Shown one piece after another: positions 18,272 through 26,205 of a stretch of DNA of 64,000 nucleotides (position 1 is the stretch's first letter; each line of letters starts with the position of its first letter). The DNA comes from RPQJ01 sp044226195. Lineage in GTDB: Bacteria > Pseudomonadota > Gammaproteobacteria > Steroidobacterales > Steroidobacteraceae. A program made the translations under genes and the position numbers. The DNA is taken from contig JBGAHO010000001.1 of assembly GCA_044226195.1 (NCBI GenBank), positions 1 through 64,000 on the forward strand, given 5' to 3'. Under the pieces are notes generated by a model. That model searched no databases and was not told where the DNA came from. It saw only the letters and a program-made list of their open reading frames with translations.

Positions 18272-18291
18272 CACCGCCACGGAAGGCGGTG
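18272..18291 (+). other. Stem-loop between acpP and fabF
   Basis: A perfect 7-bp stem (CACCGCC and GGCGGTG) encloses the loop ACGGAA, in the 75-base spacer. No T-run follows. It could stabilise the abundant acpP message or partly attenuate transcription into fabF; neither is shown. Confidence 0.5.
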
Positions 18292-18331
18292 ACCTGAAAA
18301 CACGCCATTCGCCCACCCAGGGGGGCCCAGC

Positions 18332-19576
18332 TTGTCGAAGCGCAGAGTCGTCGTCACCGGCTTAGGCATCGTTTCGCCGTTGGGCAGCACCATCGCCTCG
18401 GCGTGGGACGGCATCGTGAACGGTCGCAGCGGCGTGGGCCGCGTGACCCGGCTGGATCTCTCGGCGTTTCCGGTCCAGATCGGCGCGCAGGTCGTCGGCT
18501 TCAACGCCGAGGAGTACATGTCGCCGAAGGACGTGCGCAAGTTCGATCCTTTCGTGCCCTTCGGCTTCGCGTCGGCGGTCCAGGCCATCAAGGACTCCGG
18601 CTTCGAGGTCACCGAGGCCAATTCGCCCCGCATCGGCGTGGCGATCGGCGCGGGTATCGGCGGCCTGAGCACGATCGAGGAGAACACCGAGAAGTGGCTC
18701 GAGGCCCGGTCGCCTCGCAAGATCTCGCCGTTCTTCATCCCCGGCAGCATCATCAATGCGGCGGCCGGCCAGGTGTCGATCCATTACAAGCTGCGCGGCC
18801 CGAACCTGGCGCTGGTGACGGCGTGCACCACGTCGACCCACACCATCGGCATCGCCGCGCGCACCATCCAGTACGGCGACGCCGACATCATGGTGGCGGG
18901 CGGTGCCGAAATGGCATTCACGCCCCTCGGCATCGGCAGCTTCTGCCAGGCGCGTGCGCTCTCGCAGCGCAACGACGCTCCGGAGAAGGCCAGCCGTCCC
19001 TGGGACCGCGACCGCGACGGCTTCGTCATGGCGGAAGGCGGCGGCGCGATCGTGCTCGAGGAGTACGAGCACGCGAAGGCGCGCGGCGCGAAGATCTACG
19101 CGGAGTTCGCCGGCTTCGGCATGAGCGGCGACGCCCACCACATCACGGCCCCGCCGGAGGACGGCGAGGGCGCGCGTCTCGCGATGACCGCCGCCCTGCG
19201 CGACGCGGCCGTCACCCCGGACCAACTGCACTACATCAACGCGCACGCGACCTCGACCGAGCTCGGCGACCGCGCCGAAACCGTCGCGATCAAGCGCACG
19301 CTCGGGGACCACGCGAAGAAGGTGCCGGTCAGTTCCACCAAGTCGATGACCGGGCACCTGCTCGGCGCGGCGGGCGTGGTCGAGGCGATCTTCTCGATCC
19401 TCGCGATCCGCGACGGCGTCCTGCCGCCCACCATCAACCTCGAGAATCCCGATCCGGAGTGCGACCTCGACTACGTGCCCAACACCGCGCGCCGGGCGCC
19501 GGTGCGGGTCGCGCTGTCGAATTCGTTCGGCTTCGGCGGTACCAACGGGAGTCTCGTGTTCCGCGCCCTCGCGTGA
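18332..19576 (+). CDS. fabF: 3-oxoacyl-ACP synthase II
   Basis: FabF condenses acyl-ACP with malonyl-ACP. The 414-residue protein has the thiolase-fold triad: Cys in VTACTTSTHTIG, His in NAHATSTELGD and His in STKSMTGHLLGAAG. The start RRVVVTGLGIVSPLG and the end SNSFGFGGTNGSLVFR are standard. TTG at 18332 is the best start because it gives the conserved MSKRRVVVTG; no ATG lies nearby. The stop overlaps the GTG start of pabB by three bases, so translation is coupled. Length is normal (E. coli 413). Confidence 0.97.
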   Translation: MSKRRVVVTGLGIVSPLGSTIASAWDGIVNGRSGVGRVTRLDLSAFPVQIGAQVVGFNAEEYMSPKDVRKFDPFVPFGFASAVQAIKDSGFEVTEANSPRIGVAIGAGIGGLSTIEENTEKWLEARSPRKISPFFIPGSIINAAAGQVSIHYKLRGPNLALVTACTTSTHTIGIAARTIQYGDADIMVAGGAEMAFTPLGIGSFCQARALSQRNDAPEKASRPWDRDRDGFVMAEGGGAIVLEEYEHAKARGAKIYAEFAGFGMSGDAHHITAPPEDGEGARLAMTAALRDAAVTPDQLHYINAHATSTELGDRAETVAIKRTLGDHAKKVPVSSTKSMTGHLLGAAGVVEAIFSILAIRDGVLPPTINLENPDPECDLDYVPNTARRAPVRVALSNSFGFGGTNGSLVFRALA

Positions 19577-20925
19577 GGGACGCGGCACCCGCCGTCCACG
19601 GCTCCGACCTGCTCGCGCTCCACGAACGGTTTCCGGAGCGCTATCCCGTCCTGCTCGAAAGTGCCAGCGGCGCGGGCGCGCTCGGCCGTCATGACGTGCT
19701 GCTCTCGTTGCCGGGCGAACGGCTCGAGCTGTCGCCGGAGGGCACCTTGCGCGGCCCCGGCGCGGCCGGGCAGACGCGGTTCCTCGCCGCGCTCGACGCG
19801 TGGTGGGCGAGGGAGCATCGCTCCACGTCGGCCTCGCCGTTCGGCGGAGGCTGGTTCGTCTACCTCGGCTACGAGCTGGCCGCCGAAATCGAACCCAGCC
19901 TGCGCCTGCCGCGCCCACGATTCGCGCGAGCCATCGCGTGGCGCATGCGTGGCGCGCTCGTCCGGGACATGGACAGCGGCGCGTTGCGCGTGGTGGCCGA
20001 GCCCGAGGTGGCGGCGGATTTCGCGCAGCAAGTGGAGGCTGATCTCGCGGCGGTGCGCGCCGGTGCGATCCGGCCGCTCCCGCATCGACTGGTGACGGCC
20101 TCGGTCGTCGAGGAGCCCGCCGACATCTTCAAGGAAGGCGTGCGCGCCGCCCTCGACGCCATCGCGCGCGGTGACGTCTACCAGGCGAATCTCTCGCGCC
20201 CCTGGCGTGCCTCGCTGGCCACCGACGCATGCGTGTCGGACCTCTACCGGGCGCTGCGACGGGCGAATCCGGCGCCGTTTGCGGGCAGCGCGCGACTCGG
20301 GGACTTCGCGGTGCTGAGTTCCTCGCCGGAGCGACTGATCCTGAGCGACGGACGGCACGTGAGCACGCGACCCATCGCGGGCACGCGCCCGCGCGGACCC
20401 GACGCCGCGGCCGACGCCCGGCTGGTCGCGGAACTGCAGCTCAACGAAAAGGAACGCGCCGAGCACGTCATGCTGGTCGACCTCGAGCGCAACGACCTCG
20501 GGCGCATCTGCCGGGCCGGCACCGTGCAGGTCGACGAGTACATGACCATCGAGACCTACGCGACGGTGCACCACATCGTCTCGAACGTGCGCGGGACGCT
20601 GCGCGAGGGCGTCACGCCGGGACAGGCGATCGCCGCCGTGTTTCCCGGAGGCACGATCACCGGCTGCCCGAAGGTGCGCTGCATGCAGCTGCTCGCGGAG
20701 TTCGAGGGCACGCCGCGCGACGCCTATACCGGGTCCATGGGTTACCTCGGGATCGACGGATCGCTCGACCTCAACATCCTGATCCGCACGCTGCTGGTTC
20801 ACGGATCGCAGATCGAGTTCCGGACCGGCGCCGGGATCGTGGCAGACTCTCAACCCGACGCGGAACTGGCCGAAACGCAGGCCAAGGCGCGCGGGATGCT
20901 GCGGGCGCTCGGAGGCGAGCCATGA
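19573..20925 (+). CDS. pabB: Aminodeoxychorismate synthase component I
   Basis: This chorismate-binding enzyme of 450 residues would make 4-amino-4-deoxychorismate with a PabA glutaminase, the first step to p-aminobenzoate and folate. Conserved segments include YQANLSRPW, SSSPERLIL, ELQLNEKERAEHVMLVDLERNDLGR, FPGGTITGCPKVRCMQL and RTGAGIVADS. The key motif reads RPIAGTRPRG, with alanine where classical PabB has the lysine of PIKGT; PIAGT is the anthranilate synthase form. Context favours PabB: it sits between fabF and pabC and no trp gene is near. GTG at 19573 overlaps the fabF stop, and the C-terminus overlaps pabC (ATGA). Confidence 0.85.
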   Translation: MRDAAPAVHGSDLLALHERFPERYPVLLESASGAGALGRHDVLLSLPGERLELSPEGTLRGPGAAGQTRFLAALDAWWAREHRSTSASPFGGGWFVYLGYELAAEIEPSLRLPRPRFARAIAWRMRGALVRDMDSGALRVVAEPEVAADFAQQVEADLAAVRAGAIRPLPHRLVTASVVEEPADIFKEGVRAALDAIARGDVYQANLSRPWRASLATDACVSDLYRALRRANPAPFAGSARLGDFAVLSSSPERLILSDGRHVSTRPIAGTRPRGPDAAADARLVAELQLNEKERAEHVMLVDLERNDLGRICRAGTVQVDEYMTIETYATVHHIVSNVRGTLREGVTPGQAIAAVFPGGTITGCPKVRCMQLLAEFEGTPRDAYTGSMGYLGIDGSLDLNILIRTLLVHGSQIEFRTGAGIVADSQPDAELAETQAKARGMLRALGGEP

Positions 20926-21743
20926 TCGGTCGGCGACTGGTGAACGGGGTCGAAGGCACGGGAATCGCGGCGGACGACCGCGGCCTGGCCTATGGCGACG
21001 GCTTGTTCGAGACCATGGCCGCCGAGGACGGGCAGCTGCGCCACTTCGACCTGCACATGGCGCGACTCGGCGACGGCTGCCATCGGCTGGGCCTGCCGAT
21101 GCCCGCAATCGACACGATCCTCGACGATTGCCGCCGGGTCCTCGACGGCCTCGGCACCGCAACCGTCAAACTGATTCTCACTCGCGGCCCGGGTCCCCGC
21201 GGGTACGCGCCACCGGCGCACCCGAACGTGACCCGCATCGTGATGTCCGCCTCCTCGCACTCGCACGAGGCGGACACGCTGCGCCCGGTCTTCGTCCAGG
21301 TCTGCCAGACGCGGCTGGCCCTGAGCCCGCACTTGGCCGGCATCAAGCACCTCAATCGCCTCGAGCAGGTGCTTGCGGCGGCCGAGGTCACCGCGGCCGG
21401 ACTCGACGAAGGGCTGATGCTTTCGGTGGATGGCCGGCTGGTGTGCGCGACCTCGGCCAACCTGTTCCTCGTGCAGGGTGAACGGCTCGTCACCCCGACG
21501 ATCCGGGACTGCGGCGTCGCCGGGGTCATGCGCAGGGTGGTGCTGCAGGCCGCCGAGCGACTCGGCATCCCCTGCGAGATCCGCGACGTCGAGATCGGCG
21601 AACTCGGCGCCGCGGACGAAGTGTTCCTCACCAATGCGGTGCGCGGCATCCGGCCGGTGGTCGGCGTCGCCGGCATCGCGCAGTACCCGGTCGCGGCCCT
21701 CGCGCCCCGCCTGCTCGCGCACCTCGCGCAGGTCGCCGGATGA
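20922..21743 (+). CDS. pabC: Aminodeoxychorismate lyase
   Basis: A fold-type IV PLP enzyme of 273 residues that releases pyruvate from aminodeoxychorismate to give p-aminobenzoate. The start MIGRRLVNGVEG, then DDRGLAYGDGLFETM, is typical. The PLP lysine is in LAGIKHLNRLEQVLAA, and SANLFLV and the C-terminal FLTNAVRGIRPVV match. The ATG at 20922 overlaps the pabB stop, and the stop overlaps the mltG start, so the gene is coupled on both sides. Branched-chain and D-amino-acid transaminases share this fold, but the neighbours make PabC the clear choice. Confidence 0.93.
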   Translation: MIGRRLVNGVEGTGIAADDRGLAYGDGLFETMAAEDGQLRHFDLHMARLGDGCHRLGLPMPAIDTILDDCRRVLDGLGTATVKLILTRGPGPRGYAPPAHPNVTRIVMSASSHSHEADTLRPVFVQVCQTRLALSPHLAGIKHLNRLEQVLAAAEVTAAGLDEGLMLSVDGRLVCATSANLFLVQGERLVTPTIRDCGVAGVMRRVVLQAAERLGIPCEIRDVEIGELGAADEVFLTNAVRGIRPVVGVAGIAQYPVAALAPRLLAHLAQVAG

Positions 21744-22771
21744 CCTTGCGCAGGATCGTCCTGCTGCTGGCCGTCCTCGCGCTGCTCGCGGCCGGTCTCG
21801 GCTACGCGCTGTTCTCCCGCTGGTTGCACGCACCCCTCGCCATCACGGAGGCGTCGGCCACGGTCGAGATCGCCCGCGGCACCGGTCTGTCGACCGTGGC
21901 GAGCGACCTGGCCGCACGCGGCATCCTCGAGCATCCCCGCTGGTTCAGGCTGTATGCGCGTTTCACCGGGGCCGATGCACGGGTGAAGGCGGGCGAGTAC
22001 GCCGTGCCGGCGGGCACGACGCCCGAGGGCCTGTTGCAGCAGTTGCAGAGTGGCGTCGTGGTGCAGCACGCGATCACGATCGTCGAGGGCTGGACCTTCC
22101 GCGACCTGCGCCGCACGCTCGATCGCCAGGCACTGCTGGTGCACGTGACCCGCGGGCAGAGCGATGCCGAAGTGATGCGTGCGCTCGATGAGGCCGACCA
22201 GCCGCCGGAGGGGCTGTTCTTCCCCGACACGTACGTGTTCGACAAGGGCGCGTCGGACCTCGACATCCTGCGCCAGTCGCGTGAGCGCATGCGGCGCGAA
22301 CTCGATGCCGCCTGGGCCGCGCGCGGCGAGAACCTGCCGTTCACGACGCCGTACCAGGCCCTCATCCTCGCCTCGATCGTCGAGCGCGAGACCGCGAACC
22401 CGGCCGAGCGCCCGCGCATCGCCGGCGTGTTCGCCGAGCGCCTGCGCATCGGCATGCGCCTGCAGACGGACCCGACCGTGATCTACGGGCTGGGCGCGGG
22501 TTTCGACGGCAACCTGCGGCGCGCGGACCTCGAGCGCGACGGGCCGTACAATACCTACACGCGTGCCGGGCTGCCGCCGACGCCGATCGCCCTGCCGGGC
22601 CAGGCGGCGCTGCGGGCGGCGGTGCGCCCGGATGCGCGCGGCGAACTGTACTTCGTGGCGACGGGGCTGCCGGACGGCAGTCATCATTTCTCGAAGACGC
22701 TCGCCGAACACGAGCAGGCGGTGCGCGACTACCTGGCGCGTTATCGCCAGCAGCAACGAGCGGGGCAGTGA
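21740..22771 (+). CDS. mltG: Endolytic murein transglycosylase
   Basis: MltG (YceG) cuts nascent glycan strands at the inner membrane and sets their length. The 343-residue protein has one N-terminal membrane anchor (residues about 5-25), a LysM-like periplasmic segment (VEIARGTGLSTVASDLAARGI) and the catalytic domain with EGWTFRDLRRTL, PEGLFFPDTYVF, the active-site glutamate in LASIVERETA, TDPTVIYGLG and PYNTYTRAGLPPTPI. Length matches E. coli (340). It overlaps pabC by four bases and is followed one base later by tmk, the usual gammaproteobacterial order. Confidence 0.95.
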   Translation: MTLRRIVLLLAVLALLAAGLGYALFSRWLHAPLAITEASATVEIARGTGLSTVASDLAARGILEHPRWFRLYARFTGADARVKAGEYAVPAGTTPEGLLQQLQSGVVVQHAITIVEGWTFRDLRRTLDRQALLVHVTRGQSDAEVMRALDEADQPPEGLFFPDTYVFDKGASDLDILRQSRERMRRELDAAWAARGENLPFTTPYQALILASIVERETANPAERPRIAGVFAERLRIGMRLQTDPTVIYGLGAGFDGNLRRADLERDGPYNTYTRAGLPPTPIALPGQAALRAAVRPDARGELYFVATGLPDGSHHFSKTLAEHEQAVRDYLARYRQQQRAGQ

Positions 22772-22772
22772 C

Positions 22773-23411
22773 TTGGGCGGCAGGTTCATCACGTTCGAAG
22801 GCGGCGAGGGGGTCGGCAAGTCGACGCAACTGCAGCGCGTGGCCACCTGGCTGCGCGAGCGCGGCGTCGAGGTGGTCCTCACGCGCGAGCCCGGCGGCAC
22901 GCCGCGTGCCGAGAAGCTGCGCACGCTGCTGCTCGAGCGCAGTGACGAACCGATGCCGGTCGCGAGCGAACTGCTGATGATGTTCGCCGCCCGCGCCAGC
23001 CACCTCGCGAACCTGATCGAGCCCGCGGTCGAGCGGGGCGCGTGGGTCCTGTGCGACCGGTTCACCGACGCCACGTATGCCTACCAGGGGGGCGGCCGGG
23101 GCGTGCCCGAGCGCGAGATCGACGCCCTCGTGGCCATCGTGCATCCCCGGCGCTGGCCCGACCTGACCGTGCTGCTCGATACGCCGGTCGAAACCGGCAT
23201 GGCGCGCGCCGGGCAGCGCAATGGCGCCGCGGGCCCCGATCGGTTCGAGACCGAGCGTCGCGAGTTTTTCGAGCGCGTGCGTGCCGCGTACCTGGCGCGG
23301 GCCGCCCGTGAACCCGCGCGTTTCCGGGTCGTCGATGCGTCCGGCGACCTCGAGACCGTCGGGGCCGCGGTGCGCGCCGCGCTCGAGCCGCTGCTGGCGG
23401 GACGCGCGTGA
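22773..23411 (+). CDS. tmk: Thymidylate kinase
   Basis: The enzyme phosphorylates dTMP to dTDP in the cytosol. The 212 residues include the P-loop FEGGEGVGKSTQLQ, TREPGGTPRAE, the DR motif in LCDRFTDATYAYQGGGRG and a lid sequence GQRNGAAGPDRFETE. The best start is TTG at 22773, which gives GGRFITFEGGEG directly; no ATG or GTG in frame lies closer and an upstream start would sit inside mltG. Only one base separates it from the mltG stop. Length is normal (E. coli 213). The stop overlaps the holB GTG. Confidence 0.95.
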   Translation: MGGRFITFEGGEGVGKSTQLQRVATWLRERGVEVVLTREPGGTPRAEKLRTLLLERSDEPMPVASELLMMFAARASHLANLIEPAVERGAWVLCDRFTDATYAYQGGGRGVPEREIDALVAIVHPRRWPDLTVLLDTPVETGMARAGQRNGAAGPDRFETERREFFERVRAAYLARAAREPARFRVVDASGDLETVGAAVRAALEPLLAGRA

Positions 23412-24451
23412 GCGACGACGCGGACGATCTCGATACCGGCGGCAGCGCGATCGCCCGGCCGATCGAGTTCCTGCCCTGGCACGCCGAGGCCCAGGCGCGG
23501 CTCGGGTCGGCGCTGGCCGCGGGTCGACTGACTCACGGGCTGCTGCTCCACGGCCCGCGTGGCGTCGGCAAGGAAATCTTCGCGTCCGCGCTCGCCGCGG
23601 CGCTGTTCTGCGCGCGTCGCGGCCCCGCGTTCGCTGCCTGTGGCGAGTGCCCGGAATGCCGGCTGAGCCGGGCGGGATCGCACCCGGACCTGCACTGGGT
23701 CACGCTGCTGAAGGATGCGAAAGGCGAGAAGGACAAGAAGGCGATCGGCGTCGACCAGGTGCGCGACCTGAGCGACGCGCTCGCGATGACGAGCATGCGC
23801 AGCGGTTACCGCGTCGCGGTGCTCGTTCCGGCCGAAACGATGACGACGGCGGCGCAGAACGCGCTGCTGAAGACACTGGAAGAGCCCGCGGCCCGCACGG
23901 TGCTCTTGCTGGTCAGCGCACGCCCGTCGGGCCTGCTGCCGACGCTGCGCAGCCGCTGCCAGCGCATCGAGATCGCGCGCCCTGAGCCGGATGTCGCGCG
24001 AGCATGGCTCCAGCAGCAACTGGGCGGCCCGGTCCCGGACCGGCTGCTGCAGCTCGCCGGCGGCGCGCCCTTGCGGGCGGCGGTTCTCGCGCCGCACTTC
24101 GACGACCTCGAGCACCAGATGACCGGACTGCTCGATGCGCTGCTCGGCGGACGGGCCGAGGTCACGCGACTGGCCGGCGACATGATCGGCGACGGCTTGC
24201 CGGCGCGCCTCGACTGGCTGGAGTCCTGGGTCGGCAGCGCCGTTCGCGCACATGCGCTGCCCGGTGAGACTCGCCTCACGCTTCCGGGCAACGCTCTATT
24301 GCAAAGGGCGGCCGGGGCAGTGAACATAACGATGGCATTCCGCCTGATCGATCGCCTGCGTGAAGCCCGTCGACTGCTCGAGGGCAATGCGGCGCCGCAG
24401 CTGGTGGTGGAGGCGCTGCTGGTCGAAATCCGGCAGGCCTGCGCCGTGTAG
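23408..24451 (+). CDS. holB: DNA polymerase III delta-prime subunit
   Basis: Delta-prime is the stator of the clamp loader that places the beta clamp on DNA. The 347-residue protein has an AAA+ core with a modified P-loop (LLLHGPRGVGKEIFASALA), the four-cysteine zinc module (CGECPECRLSRAGSHPD with a preceding Cys) and the segment TTAAQNALLKTLEEPAARTVL. The C-terminal collar domain lacks strong motifs, as usual. Start is GTG at 23408, overlapping the tmk stop (GTGA). It is followed 12 bases later by pilZ. Length is within the family range (about 320-340). Confidence 0.94.
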   Translation: MSDDADDLDTGGSAIARPIEFLPWHAEAQARLGSALAAGRLTHGLLLHGPRGVGKEIFASALAAALFCARRGPAFAACGECPECRLSRAGSHPDLHWVTLLKDAKGEKDKKAIGVDQVRDLSDALAMTSMRSGYRVAVLVPAETMTTAAQNALLKTLEEPAARTVLLLVSARPSGLLPTLRSRCQRIEIARPEPDVARAWLQQQLGGPVPDRLLQLAGGAPLRAAVLAPHFDDLEHQMTGLLDALLGGRAEVTRLAGDMIGDGLPARLDWLESWVGSAVRAHALPGETRLTLPGNALLQRAAGAVNITMAFRLIDRLREARRLLEGNAAPQLVVEALLVEIRQACAV

Positions 24452-24463
24452 GGAGTCGTTCCG

Positions 24464-24823
24464 ATGGCCGTCGCTCCGCGACAACCGAACAAGCCGGGCC
24501 TGCTCACGCTCACCATCAAGGACAAGAGCGCGCTCTACCTCGCGTACATGCCGTTCGTGAAGAACGGCGGCCTGTTCATCCCGACCAGCAGCAACTACCG
24601 GCTCGGCGACGAAGTGTTCATGCTCCTCAACCTGATGGGCGAGGACGAGAAGCTGCCGGTCGCCGGCCGCGTGATCTGGATGACCCCGAAGGGCGCCCAG
24701 GGCAAGCGCACGGCCGGCATCGGCGTGCAGTTCAGCGAGCAGGATCGCGGCAACACCCAGCGCAAGATCGAGGCCTACCTCGCCGGCGCGCTCGGCGGCG
24801 ACAAGCCGACGCATACGATGTGA
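24464..24823 (+). CDS. pilZ: PilZ-domain type IV pilus assembly protein
   Basis: This 119-residue protein matches the canonical stand-alone PilZ encoded after holB, needed for type IV pilus assembly. Matching segments are LTLTIKDKSALYLAYMPFVK, NGGLFIPTSSNYRLGDEVFMLLNLM, VAGRVIWMTPKGAQGKRTAGIGVQF. As in Pseudomonas and Xanthomonas PilZ, the RxxxR and D/NxSxxG residues that bind cyclic-di-GMP are not evident, so it is probably a c-di-GMP-independent member that acts through partner proteins. It lies 12 bases after holB and is likely in the same transcript. Confidence 0.93.
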   Translation: MAVAPRQPNKPGLLTLTIKDKSALYLAYMPFVKNGGLFIPTSSNYRLGDEVFMLLNLMGEDEKLPVAGRVIWMTPKGAQGKRTAGIGVQFSEQDRGNTQRKIEAYLAGALGGDKPTHTM

Positions 24824-24845
24824 CCAGAGGCATCCTGGACCCCTG

Positions 24846-25052
24846 ATGGCGGAACAATCCCCTGCGGCGCTCGAACTGGTTCGTCTCACCGAGGCGTATC
24901 GCAAGGCCGTCGAGGACGTGATGGCCGCCGACATGCACGAGGTGCTGCGCGTCGCGAAGCTGCTCGAGATCGAGGCGCAGTTCCAGGGGATGATCGAGGC
25001 CTGCCGCGAGGCGATCGCCCGCCAGGCCGGGCCGGCCGGCAAGCCCAACTGA
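24846..25052 (+). CDS. Small hypothetical helical protein
   Basis: A 68-residue protein without recognisable domain. The sequence (ALELVRLTEAYRKAVEDVMA, then DMHEVLRVAKLLEIEAQFQG) is rich in Leu, Ala, Glu and Arg and should fold as two or three helices. It has no signal peptide and no membrane segment. It follows pilZ by 22 bases in the same direction and may be the last gene of the fabD-pilZ transcript. Its stop lies seven bases from the convergent stop of the next gene, leaving no room for a separate terminator. Confidence 0.6.
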   Translation: MAEQSPAALELVRLTEAYRKAVEDVMAADMHEVLRVAKLLEIEAQFQGMIEACREAIARQAGPAGKPN

Positions 25053-25059
25053 GAGCCGC

Positions 25060-26142
25060 CTAGTCCTTGCGGACCGCCAGCAGCGAGTCCGCGAGGTCCG
25101 TGACCGCGATCCCGCCGCGCAGCACGTGGCTGTCGAAGCCGCGCTCGCTGAGGATGTAGGCCGCCGCCGAACTGCGCCGGCCGTTGTCGCATACCACGAC
25201 GTAGGGAATCGCCGGGTCGAGCGTCTTCAGCTTGAGCCGCACGAAGTACAGCGGCACGTTGATCGACTGGTCGAGATGGCAGTGCTCGAACTCGCTCGGC
25301 AGGCGCACGTCGAGCCACCGGCCGCCGTTCGCGACGATGCGGCGGGCCTCGTCGTAGTCCACCCAGCGCATCATCGGCTCGTTCAGCAGGGAGGTGAAAT
25401 CCTCCTTGGGAAGCCGCATGAGCGCGCCGTCGGTCAGCATCGTCACGGTGGCATTGCGGCGGGCGCCTGAGATGAGCGCTTCCTCGCCGAAGGTCTCGCC
25501 GATGCCGAGTTCGGCCAGACGGATGCCCTCGCGGTTGAGCGGCGTCTCGCGACTGACCGCGCAGCGCCCGCTCACGATGATGTAGAAGAAGTCGCCCTCG
25601 TCACCCTGGCGGATGATGACGTCGCCGGCCGTGTAATTGACGCGCTGCAGGCGCATGAACACGGCCTGCAGGTTGGCGGGCGGGATCTTGTGGAAGGCCC
25701 GGCTCTGCAGCAGCAGGGTCATCCAGTCGTCGCTGTCGACGGCCGGATTGGCGTGCAGGTCGTTGACCTCGTAGGCGCCGGTCTGGTCCCAGGTGATCAG
25801 CACGTCGAGCAGATCGCTGTCGATCGACAGGTATTCGATGTGGTCCGAGGCCACGCGCGCCGAGCAGCGGCGCGGCAGGATCGGCGCGAGGGCATGCCGC
25901 GCATCCGGCGTGCCTGCCTTGACGGTGCCGATGATCTTGCCGCCGCCCATGAGCTCGACGATGCCCTTCACGAGGTAGAAGGTGCGCTTGTCGGTGTCGT
26001 TTTCCTTGAACAGGAGCCGGCCCTGGGTCGCTTCGCGCACGACGGTCTTGCGCGAAAGGGCGACCAGGTTCTCGCGCCGCAGCCCGTCGAGCGGCGAGAA
26101 CATCCTCAGGATCGACAGTTCAACCGGTGCCGGTTCGTTCAT
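25060..26142 (-). CDS. Cyclic nucleotide-binding (two domains) and rhodanese fusion protein
   Basis: The 360 residues contain two cNMP-binding beta-roll modules and a C-terminal rhodanese domain. The first module (about 14-110: FSPLDGLRRENLVALSRKTV, LFKENDTDKRTFYLVKG) looks degenerate. The second (about 150-260) has GDVIIRQGDEGDFFYIIVSG and LGIGETFGEEALISGARRNA, including the Glu and Arg positions typical of cyclic nucleotide contact. The rhodanese part (about 265-355) has the active-site loop CDNGRRSSAA with C318. There is no DNA-binding helix-turn-helix, so it is not a CRP-type activator. It is soluble and probably a sensor or sulfur-handling protein. It lies 63 bases after the FadJ-like gene in the same direction. 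Confidence 0.85.
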   Translation of the reverse strand: MNEPAPVELSILRMFSPLDGLRRENLVALSRKTVVREATQGRLLFKENDTDKRTFYLVKGIVELMGGGKIIGTVKAGTPDARHALAPILPRRCSARVASDHIEYLSIDSDLLDVLITWDQTGAYEVNDLHANPAVDSDDWMTLLLQSRAFHKIPPANLQAVFMRLQRVNYTAGDVIIRQGDEGDFFYIIVSGRCAVSRETPLNREGIRLAELGIGETFGEEALISGARRNATVTMLTDGALMRLPKEDFTSLLNEPMMRWVDYDEARRIVANGGRWLDVRLPSEFEHCHLDQSINVPLYFVRLKLKTLDPAIPYVVVCDNGRRSSAAAYILSERGFDSHVLRGGIAVTDLADSLLAVRKD

Positions 26143-26205
26143 TCGTCATTCATTGTCCGCTGGCCGCTCCCCGCGACGAACCGGACGAGTCTTAGTTGCG
26201 GAATG

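Noticed and set aside
19573..20925. Annotation of the chorismate-binding gene as trpE
   Set aside because: Despite the PIAGT motif, it is locked between fabF and pabC by overlaps, the conserved pabB position, and no trp gene is adjacent.
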